Source: Thermococcus sp. (lineage in GTDB: Archaea > Methanobacteriota_B > Thermococci > Thermococcales > Thermococcaceae). Taken from it: a stretch of DNA of 7,337 bases. Positions within the stretch are counted from its first letter, which is position 1, and the number at the start of each line of letters is the position of its first letter. The stretch covers positions 1 through 7,337 of the forward strand of contig DRGF01000095.1 in NCBI GenBank assembly GCA_011050175.1, given 5' to 3'. Below are positions 1 to 4,866 of this stretch, in pieces. The translations under genes and the position numbers were made by a program. The notes beneath the pieces were generated by a model, which did not search any database, was not told where the DNA came from, and worked only from the letters and a program-made list of their open reading frames with translations.

Positions 1-894
1 AGCTTTTTCAGCTTTCTTTTCACTGGCTCCGCTTTCTCTTTGGGCACTCTTATTGCCGGCATGGTTATCTCCCTCTACCACTGCCGCAAACACTTTTTGG
101 GAAATCCCCCTGAGGAGTTCTTCTTCATTCGTCTCTTGGAACTCTTTTAAGAGTACGCTTTCTTGAGTCTTGTCCAGGATACCGGGAGGGAGGTATAAGA
201 TTAGCGTTGATTCATTGGAAATCACGTGATCCTTGAGTGAGAACAAGAACTTCGCGACCGATGAAAAGTCGTTGTATAGGGTTAGATATTCGGTGCCCTC
301 AAAATAAACAACCGTCCTTCCGCCCTTTTCCTTTAAAAACCTGAGGATGGAGTCCTGCAGTACGTGGAGCTTTGTGGGGTCGGCCACGTTTTTCTCATCC
401 ATCCTGCTCAGCCATATAAATTCGTCCGGTTCCAGTTGGTGTTCTTTGACCCACAGCTCCTTTTTTGTCCTGCTCACGACTAGCAGCCCGCTTGAGATCC
501 TTGACAGATACGCCAGCAGGTTGGAGCTTGCCGGCTTCCTGAACGCGTATGCCCCGGATATCGGCAAAATTGGCACCTTTTCGTGATGTTGCCCGGGACT
601 TGCTTGCCGGGAACATAGGGCTTTAATATAGAATACAACAGAGGAGACCAGAATCATGTAAGAGACGCTGTAAGAGATTGCCATGATAAACCATAGCTGG
701 GTTTCGGCCAGGGAATCGATTGTAGTCCCAATTGAGCCCACAGTGAAGAGGGAAGCGGAAATCAGGAACCTCCAGGCTAACCTTTTTCCGGGTTCTTGAA
801 GGTATCTATAATATCTGAACCCAGTCCAGATGAAGTATAGCCCAATTATTGCGAGGGCAACTCCCGCCAGAACTCCAAGGAGGTCTATGTACAT
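1..894 (-). CDS. DUF835 family membrane-anchored protein, C-terminus cut by window edge
   Basis: The reading frame is open from an ATG at 894 to position 1 (298 codons) with no stop, so the C-terminus lies outside the window. The N-terminal part has three hydrophobic segments, near residues 5-26, 43-60 and 68-92, which suggest membrane anchoring. After a short linker, residues about 128-255 match the archaeal DUF835 pattern as I know it: a GLLVVSR strand, a WLSR motif, then VVYFEGTEYL, a YNDFSSVAKF helix and a final LLKEF. The last 40 visible residues are charged and low in complexity. DUF835 has no established biochemical role; the domain resembles ATPase/receiver-like cytoplasmic modules in predictions, and Thermococcales carry many paralogues. 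The ATG is chosen because GGTGA stands five bases before it; nearby ATG and GTG triplets upstream are out of frame. Family assignment is fairly sure, function is unknown. Confidence 0.8.
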   Translation of the reverse strand, partial: MYIDLLGVLAGVALAIIGLYFIWTGFRYYRYLQEPGKRLAWRFLISASLFTVGSIGTTIDSLAETQLWFIMAISYSVSYMILVSSVVFYIKALCSRQASPGQHHEKVPILPISGAYAFRKPASSNLLAYLSRISSGLLVVSRTKKELWVKEHQLEPDEFIWLSRMDEKNVADPTKLHVLQDSILRFLKEKGGRTVVYFEGTEYLTLYNDFSSVAKFLFSLKDHVISNESTLILYLPPGILDKTQESVLLKEFQETNEEELLRGISQKVFAAVVEGDNHAGNKSAQRESGASEKKAEKA

Positions 895-898
895 TTTT

Positions 899-903
899 TC
901 ACC
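899..903 (-). promoter_or_regulatory. Ribosome binding site of the DUF835 gene
   Basis: On the minus strand GGTGA is followed by four A residues and then the ATG at 894. It matches the anti-Shine-Dalgarno of archaeal 16S rRNA and decides the start among several nearby out-of-frame ATG/GTG triplets. Confidence 0.6.
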
Positions 904-925
904 ATATGACGGCGTTCTCATCATA

Positions 926-933
926 ATTTAAAT
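926..933 (-). promoter_or_regulatory. Candidate TATA box for the DUF835 gene
   Basis: The octamer ATTTAAAT (minus strand, preceded by the purine-rich GAAAAACG) is centred about 36 bases before the ATG. That predicts a transcript with a leader of about 10 bases containing the ribosome binding site, the usual arrangement in Thermococcales. The rest of the 102-base gap between this gene and moaA (895-996) holds a GC-rich stretch near 949-962 but no other gene that I can see. Confidence 0.45.
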
Positions 934-996
934 CGTTTTTCATTTCCAACGGGCCCGCGCGTGGTGATGGGCTTTTGAAAATTTCGATGGGCCTCT

Positions 997-1923
997 TTAT
1001 TTCCAGTACGGCTCCCTCATCAGAACTGCCTTGTGGAGTATCTCCACGAGCTCTTCATCACCTGCACCGTTTCTCATTGCAGTGAGGAAGTCTATCATGT
1101 CGTCCTTCCTCAGCAGGCACGTCTTGAACTTGCCGTCGGAGGTAACCCTCAGGCGGGTGCAGTTTGCACAAAATACTGTGTTGTGCATCGCCCTGACGAC
1201 CTCGACCTCCGCAATGCCGTGGTCGGTGGGGACGAAATACTTCTTCCGCCTGTGCATCTTCCTCTCGTGGGTTTCCACTGCCATTTTCTCCAGCCGCTCC
1301 TCCACTGACTTGAGCGGGTAAAAATACTTCTTGAAGAAACCGGTCTCGGTCATCTCCCTTGGCGCTTCGAGCTCGATGAGCTGGAGTATCGTCCCGGTCT
1401 CTGCGGCAAACTCGACCATCTCCCATATCTCGCCGTCGTTGAGGCCCTTCATTACCGTCATGTTGAGCTTGACCGGGCTGAGGTATTTTACCGCCTCATC
1501 TATGCCCTCGAGGACTGTGTCGAGCATGTCGACGCCGGTTATCCTGCGGTAAACATCCGGCCTAAGGCTGTGGAGTGAAATGTTCACCCTGTCGAGGCCC
1601 GCCTCTGCGAGCGGTTTTGCAAGCTCCTTTAGGCGGCTCCCGTTGGTCGTCATCGAGAGGTCGTCCACGTAGGGCCTTATGCGCCTCACTATCTCCAGTA
1701 TGTCCTCCCTGATGGTGGGTTCTCCCCCCGTGAGTTTGACCTTTCTTATTCCAAAGCGGGATGCGATCCTCACGAGCCTCTCAATTTCCTCGGGCGTCAT
1801 CTCATTTTTGGCCAAAAACCGCTGGCCCTCGCGGTGACAGAAGAAGCAGCGGAAGTTGCACTCTTGAGTGAGCGAAATCCTGAGGTTCGTCACCGGCCTG
1901 CCGAAACGGTCATATAATGTCAT
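997..1923 (-). CDS. moaA: MoaA, GTP 3',8-cyclase (molybdopterin/tungstopterin synthesis)
   Basis: This 308-residue radical SAM enzyme carries out, with MoaC, the conversion of GTP to cyclic pyranopterin monophosphate, the first step of pterin cofactor synthesis. In Thermococcales the cofactor mainly serves tungsten oxidoreductases such as the aldehyde and formaldehyde oxidoreductases and GAPOR. The N-terminus has the radical SAM cluster motif CNFRCFFC (C22, C26, C29) and the SAM-binding TGGEP at 65-69. The C-terminus has the second, GTP-binding cluster ligands C252, C255 and C269 in a [14 protein letters not shown] context that is diagnostic of MoaA. Length is usual for the archaeal family (about 310). 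The ATG at 1923 is preceded by GGTGG at a spacing of four. The protein ends in EPYWK without the double glycine of bacterial MoaA; from memory this ending is shared by Pyrococcus orthologues. No other cofactor gene lies in the window. Confidence 0.95.
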   Translation of the reverse strand: MTLYDRFGRPVTNLRISLTQECNFRCFFCHREGQRFLAKNEMTPEEIERLVRIASRFGIRKVKLTGGEPTIREDILEIVRRIRPYVDDLSMTTNGSRLKELAKPLAEAGLDRVNISLHSLRPDVYRRITGVDMLDTVLEGIDEAVKYLSPVKLNMTVMKGLNDGEIWEMVEFAAETGTILQLIELEAPREMTETGFFKKYFYPLKSVEERLEKMAVETHERKMHRRKKYFVPTDHGIAEVEVVRAMHNTVFCANCTRLRVTSDGKFKTCLLRKDDMIDFLTAMRNGAGDEELVEILHKAVLMREPYWK

Positions 1924-1927
1924 TTAA

Positions 1928-1932
1928 CCACC
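1928..1932 (-). promoter_or_regulatory. Ribosome binding site of moaA
   Basis: GGTGG on the minus strand, four bases (TTAA) before the ATG at 1923. It supports the chosen moaA start. Confidence 0.55.
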
Positions 1933-1950
1933 GAGATGATTAGTCTTCTG

Positions 1951-1963
1951 GCTTAAAAAAAGG
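1951..1963 (-). promoter_or_regulatory. Candidate TATA box region for moaA
   Basis: On the minus strand CCTTTTTTTAAGC lies 28-40 bases before the moaA ATG, the position expected for a TATA element followed by a short leader with the GGTGG site. It lies about 10 bases from the candidate promoter of the divergent gene, so the two transcription units may compete for or share this region. Judged by eye only. Confidence 0.4.
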
Positions 1964-1974
1964 TTTTGGGTAAG

Positions 1975-1990
1975 CTTTATTGTTTAACAT
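1975..1990 (+). promoter_or_regulatory. Candidate promoter of the coiled-coil protein/fau-1 operon
   Basis: The AT-rich stretch CTTTATTGTTTAACAT could hold a TATA element starting transcription near 2004-2013, giving a leader of about 35-45 bases before the ATG at 2047. This is longer than the other leaders in the window. Two overlapping candidates (TTTATTGT and TTTAACAT) cannot be separated by eye. Confidence 0.35.
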
Positions 1991-2036
1991 ATCCCCATCG
2001 AAAACTACAAGTATGGGAACGTTGCAAGTTACTGTC

Positions 2037-2042
2037 AGGGGT
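2037..2042 (+). promoter_or_regulatory. Ribosome binding site deciding the start at 2047
   Basis: AGGGGT lies four bases before the ATG at 2047 and is the only purine-rich site near a start codon in this frame. It is part of a nine-base palindrome, GGGGTCCCC (2038-2046), so site and spacer are self-complementary. Confidence 0.4.
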
Positions 2043-2046
2043 CCCC

Positions 2047-2790
2047 ATGAACGTTGAGGAGATTAAGTCCCGGCTTTCCCGTCTGGAATCGCTTCATTCC
2101 GCTTTCGAGGGCAAGTTCCCTGCCATTTACAGTGAGAAGGATAAAGCGGCTCTCATGGAGGCGGTTAAATCCCTCTATGACATATCCGTGGAAAAGCTTG
2201 AAGTGGCCGCTGCTCTTTACCGCGAGGTAAATGGAATCGGTGGATATGTGGAGGTGCAGGCCAAGGAGCTCTACAGGAACGAACATCAAATGAAGTTCAG
2301 GCTTGAGGAGATTATCTCCCTTTTATCCCGGGACGACTACGATTCCCGCGTGAGACTGGAATCTGCTATGGAGAGGCTGGTTCAGTTCCACAGGGTTTAC
2401 GACTATGCCGTTAGAAAAGCCCTCGGCGAGCTGACCTCAAAGGTTGAGGGAATGGCGCTCCTTGCCAAAGGCGAAAAGGAAAAAAAGGTACCCCTTGATA
2501 TACTGGAAGAGCTCGGGAAAGTTAAGGCGCTTGAGGCCGAACTCGGTGCTCTCAAAAGGTTCCTGTTCCGGCTTTATACTCATCCCGGTGACGTTCACAA
2601 GATTGAAGACGCTTTGAGAGACTGGCACTCCAGAGGGTTGCTCTGGGTCGAGGCGAGAAACGTTGAGAAGGTGAGCGGCGTCGCAGACGCCAGCGAGATA
2701 CTGGAGGCCCTTACGCTCATAGGAGTGGTGGAAAAGAGAATGAGGGGTGGTGAAAGTGTCTACAGACACAGGAGTTACAGTTCGGGTTAG
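2047..2790 (+). CDS. Unrecognised coiled-coil protein with possible C-terminal winged helix
   Basis: I do not recognise this 247-residue protein beyond its resemblance to conserved hypothetical proteins of Thermococcales. It is strongly helical and charged, with heptad-like stretches near residues 3-60, 70-145 and 155-185, consistent with an alpha-helical bundle or coiled coil. The last 55 or so residues ([16 protein letters not shown]... to [16 protein letters not shown]) have the helix-helix-strand-hairpin character of a winged helix, which could bind DNA or RNA; this is inference. There are no membrane segments and no signal peptide. The frame is open back to a TTG at 1966, but the ATG at 2047 is preferred because AGGGGT precedes it at a spacing of four and the extension lies in promoter-like DNA. 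Its end overlaps the FAU-1 gene by 35 bases, so the two are almost certainly co-transcribed and may act together in RNA metabolism. Confidence 0.75.
   Translation: MNVEEIKSRLSRLESLHSAFEGKFPAIYSEKDKAALMEAVKSLYDISVEKLEVAAALYREVNGIGGYVEVQAKELYRNEHQMKFRLEEIISLLSRDDYDSRVRLESAMERLVQFHRVYDYAVRKALGELTSKVEGMALLAKGEKEKKVPLDILEELGKVKALEAELGALKRFLFRLYTHPGDVHKIEDALRDWHSRGLLWVEARNVEKVSGVADASEILEALTLIGVVEKRMRGGESVYRHRSYSSG
2743..2753 (+). promoter_or_regulatory. Ribosome binding site of fau-1 inside the upstream gene
   Basis: The purine-rich run AGGGGTGGTGA, within the 3' end of the preceding gene, stands just before the GTG at 2756. It favours that GTG over those at 2747 and 2750, which lie inside the site itself. 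Confidence 0.5.
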
Positions 2791-4171
2791 GGGCATATAC
2801 AGCACTGCCCTCACCAAGCTGTTCCTGGACAGGGGATTCGGGATTTCACAGCCAAGCAACAAGATTGTGGAGCGCTTCAACCTCGAAAAGACCTACGATG
2901 AGTTTGATGTTGACGTCTACGACAAGAAGGGCCACCACGGTGTCGTCCTCGTCGGAACAAAGGTTGAGGCGGTTAAGGAGGTTTTTGAAGACGAATTTAT
3001 AGACGTCTTCTTCCGGAAGCTTCCCTACCAGCTGTACGGAATCTACAAGGGAATAGTCGTCCAGAGGGATGAGAAATACGTCTACGTGGACATTGGAAGT
3101 GCCATAGGTACGATACCGGTTAAAGACCTCCCCCGTGCCCGGGAGGGTGATGAGCTCCTCGTCCAGGTCAAAAAGCACAACCTGCTTCCCCAGCTGAGCG
3201 TTACCCTGACGATTCCCGGTGACTATGCTGTTCTGATTCCAAAGCCCATCGGCGCTCAGAGGCACGTCAAGATATCCCGTAAGATAAGGGATCAGAGCGA
3301 ACGCGAGAGGCTCCGCATCCTCGGTTTGAGCGTTGACCTCGGGGAATGGGGCATCCTGTGGAGAACCGCTGCCGCCTACAAGGACTGGAACGTTCTCCGC
3401 GATGAAATTGTGGAGCTCTCCAGGCTCGCCGACAAGCTCAAGAAGGCAGACTCCTACGCGGCCCCGTCTCTTGTGATCGAGGGACGCAGTATATACGAGG
3501 TCGAGTTCGGTGGGGGGGCCAGGAAGAAGCTCGACGAGATACGTAACAAGGTGGTTCCGACGGTCGAGGGCCACCACCAGCTGAAGGCCTACGACCTTGA
3601 ACTCGGATTCGCTGTGGAAATAGCGGAGGGGATACTGGCCAAGATACCCACCCAGAGGGAGAAGGTCAGGCAGGGCTTCTGGGAGGCCCTCGTTTCCAAC
3701 AAAGGGCCGAGGAGGGGATGGCTCTTCAGCCTCGAGCACAACAAGCCCGACGGCCAGAGGATAAAGATAGGGCCGGGCGAGATTCAGGAGGTCTCAATGA
3801 ACCCGCTCAGGGTTACCTTCAAGCGCCACCTCAAGCCAGGAAAGTTCTACGACGGCCTGGACCTGCCGATAGAGTTCGGCGACTACGTCATCACGGAGAT
3901 AGAGGAAGGAAAGTGGTGGTTTGTGCACCGCTACTACGACCGCGACGGCAACCTGAAGGGCGAGTACTACAACATAAACACTCCCGTGGAGATATACCCG
4001 GACAGGGCCCGCTACATCGACCTTGAAGTGGACATAGTCAAGTGGCCCGACGGAAAGAAGGAGATAATCGATAAGGAGAAGCTCACCGAGCACTATGAGG
4101 AAGGCACGATAAGCGAGAAGCTCTACAAGGCGGTGCTCAGAATAGTGCAGGAGGTCTACGAGAGGATTTAA
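2756..4171 (+). CDS. fau-1: FAU-1 (AU-1) RNA-binding ribonuclease, RNase E/G-like with DUF402
   Basis: This 471-residue protein matches the archaeal FAU-1 family, known from Pyrococcus furiosus as an AU-rich RNA-binding protein and reported as an endoribonuclease acting in 5S rRNA maturation. An S1-like OB region lies near residues 92-145 (YGIYKGIVV ... [12 protein letters not shown]). Residues about 170-210 resemble RNase E/G, with VKISRKI (171-177), an ERERLR helix and ILWRTAA (200-206). The last 150 residues form the DUF402 domain, ending in [15 protein letters not shown] and an [13 protein letters not shown] stretch. Length is normal for the family. Of three in-frame GTG codons (2747, 2750, 2756) I choose 2756, since AGGGG and GGTGGTGA lie just before it. 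It overlaps the upstream gene by 35 bases, pointing to coupled translation. The stop codon TAA is shared in part with the convergent vapC stop. Confidence 0.9.
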   Translation: MSTDTGVTVRVRGIYSTALTKLFLDRGFGISQPSNKIVERFNLEKTYDEFDVDVYDKKGHHGVVLVGTKVEAVKEVFEDEFIDVFFRKLPYQLYGIYKGIVVQRDEKYVYVDIGSAIGTIPVKDLPRAREGDELLVQVKKHNLLPQLSVTLTIPGDYAVLIPKPIGAQRHVKISRKIRDQSERERLRILGLSVDLGEWGILWRTAAAYKDWNVLRDEIVELSRLADKLKKADSYAAPSLVIEGRSIYEVEFGGGARKKLDEIRNKVVPTVEGHHQLKAYDLELGFAVEIAEGILAKIPTQREKVRQGFWEALVSNKGPRRGWLFSLEHNKPDGQRIKIGPGEIQEVSMNPLRVTFKRHLKPGKFYDGLDLPIEFGDYVITEIEEGKWWFVHRYYDRDGNLKGEYYNINTPVEIYPDRARYIDLEVDIVKWPDGKKEIIDKEKLTEHYEEGTISEKLYKAVLRIVQEVYERI

Positions 4172-4554
4172 GGTAAGGTTTGGATGCCTAACTTTTCTGC
4201 CTCTTTTTTCAGTCTCTTATCGTATGTGGCCAGCCTTTTAAAGTCCTCCGCTGTGGCAAGGATTACCATATCGTTAAAGCGTTTCGGGTTCCGGGTTAGT
4301 TCCAGCGCGCGTTTCGTGTACTTCCCGCCGTCGCAGATTACTTTCGTCCTCTGGCTGTTTAGGATTGATGAAATCACCTTCCCTATTTCCTCACCGCTAT
4401 AGCCTTCCTCCCTGAAGAACCAGTAGAGTTCGTAAAGAACTATGCTGGGGACAGTCCATCTCTCCAGCCCGGCCAGCAGTTTTCTTGCTTCTCCGTTGAA
4501 CTCGGAATCCCTTAGGATCGCATAGATGAAGACGTTGGTGTCTATCACCGTCAT
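4168..4554 (-). CDS. vapC: VapC toxin, PIN-domain ribonuclease
   Basis: This 128-residue protein is a complete PIN domain of VapC type. The toxin is a metal-dependent endoribonuclease (family targets are tRNA or rRNA) held inactive by its cognate VapB. The expected acidic residues are present: D5 in VIDTN, E42 in VLYEL, D95 in RFNDMVILA and D112 in ATYDKRL, so the enzyme appears intact. Length is typical of the family. Its ATG overlaps the vapB stop as ATGA (4551-4554), implying one mRNA and translational coupling. Its stop overlaps the convergent fau-1 stop at TTAA (4168-4171), leaving no room for a separate terminator, so its transcript may run antisense into fau-1. The RNA target cannot be read from the sequence. 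Confidence 0.93.
   Translation of the reverse strand: MTVIDTNVFIYAILRDSEFNGEARKLLAGLERWTVPSIVLYELYWFFREEGYSGEEIGKVISSILNSQRTKVICDGGKYTKRALELTRNPKRFNDMVILATAEDFKRLATYDKRLKKEAEKLGIQTLP
4192..4210 (+). terminator. Candidate T-tract terminator of the fau-1 operon, inside vapC
   Basis: The pyrimidine-rich CTTTTCTGCCTCTTTTTTC begins 21 bases after the fau-1 stop and includes a run of six T. Archaeal transcription often ends at such T-tracts without a hairpin. It lies within the 3' coding part of the convergent vapC, so plus-strand transcripts would be antisense to the end of vapC. Inferred from base composition only. Confidence 0.4.
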
Positions 4555-4775
4555 TTCCCTTCACCCTGACCCCTTCTTATGGCTTTTTCGATGTCCTCTA
4601 CCTTCAACTCCTTTCCTCCTGGAAGGAGGGGAAGCTCAAGTTCGCTTTTTTTGAGCACTACCTTCCCATCCTCGACCTCAACCATCAGAACGTCCCCTAC
4701 CCTAATCCCCAGCTTTTTCCTAACATCGCTTGGTATAGTAATCTGATAGTTTCTAGTTACTTTTGTAAGCCCCAT
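4551..4775 (-). CDS. vapB: VapB antitoxin, AbrB/SpoVT-type DNA-binding protein
   Basis: This 74-residue protein has a swapped-hairpin AbrB-like domain at residues 2-46 (TKVTRNYQITIP, then VRKKLGI, VGDVLMVEVEDGKVVLKK), the typical DNA-binding part of this antitoxin class. Residues 47-74 form a tail with a predicted helix (VEDIEKAIRRG) that in family members wraps the PIN toxin. It should dimerise, neutralise VapC and repress its own promoter. The ATG at 4775 is preceded by GGTGA at a spacing of four. vapC follows with a four-base overlap. The 91-base gap upstream is shared with the divergent restriction-modification gene, so VapB binding could influence both promoters; this is inference. Confidence 0.92.
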   Translation of the reverse strand: MGLTKVTRNYQITIPSDVRKKLGIRVGDVLMVEVEDGKVVLKKSELELPLLPGGKELKVEDIEKAIRRGQGEGK

Positions 4776-4779
4776 AGTC

Positions 4780-4784
4780 TCACC
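4780..4784 (-). promoter_or_regulatory. Ribosome binding site of vapB
   Basis: GGTGA on the minus strand, followed by GACT and the ATG at 4775. A standard archaeal site that supports the vapB start. Confidence 0.6.
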
Positions 4785-4802
4785 AAATATAGTAGAGTTT
4801 TG

Positions 4803-4820
4803 TATAGCTAAAAACTTTTT
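4803..4820 (-). promoter_or_regulatory. Candidate vapBC promoter with a short palindrome
   Basis: On the minus strand AAAAAGTTTTTAGCTATA lies 28-45 bases before the vapB ATG, where a BRE and TATA element are expected. The palindrome AAAAACTTTTT (plus strand 4810-4820) sits within it and could be part of an operator for VapBC autorepression. Both are by-eye calls. Confidence 0.4.
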
Positions 4821-4828
4821 GGAAAGTG

Positions 4829-4834
4829 TTTTAA
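4829..4834 (+). promoter_or_regulatory. Candidate TATA box of the restriction-modification gene
   Basis: TTTTAA, preceded by the purine-rich GGAAAG, is centred about 35 bases before the ATG at 4867. It predicts a leader of roughly 10 bases. It lies only about 10 bases from the vapBC promoter on the other strand, so the two divergent promoters are nearly back to back. Confidence 0.42.
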
Positions 4835-4857
4835 TGAAACTCCCCGTTTGGATTAAT

Positions 4858-4863
4858 GGTGAT
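4858..4863 (+). promoter_or_regulatory. Ribosome binding site of the restriction-modification gene
   Basis: GGTGAT matches the archaeal Shine-Dalgarno core and is followed by AGG and the ATG at 4867. The upstream ATG at 4856 meets a stop at 4868-4870 after four codons, so it is not the start. Confidence 0.6.
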
Positions 4864-4866
4864 AGG

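Noticed and set aside
914..930. ATGATGA (minus strand, 918-924), resembling the C box of an archaeal C/D sRNA
   Set aside because: No CTGA D box or second C'/D' pair follows within 40-70 bases, and the motif lies in the promoter/leader of the DUF835 gene.
949..974. GC-rich stretch with a possible GCCC/GGGC stem followed by TTTT as an intrinsic terminator
   Set aside because: The stem is only four pairs with a 12-base loop, it is on the plus strand where no gene ends, and archaea do not usually rely on such hairpins.
1058..1426. Open frames on both strands within moaA, and a long minus-strand frame at 2846-3739 inside fau-1
   Set aside because: They are shadows of strongly supported genes; their translations show no domain character and they lack ribosome binding sites.
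1966..2046. N-terminal extension of the coiled-coil protein from a TTG at 1966 (27 more residues)
   Set aside because: The extension covers promoter-like AT-rich DNA, has no ribosome binding site, and the ATG at 2047 has one.
2013..2057. Short upstream reading frame (14 codons plus stop) overlapping the start at 2047
   Set aside because: It has no ribosome binding site and nothing distinguishes it from chance, although it would fall within the predicted leader.
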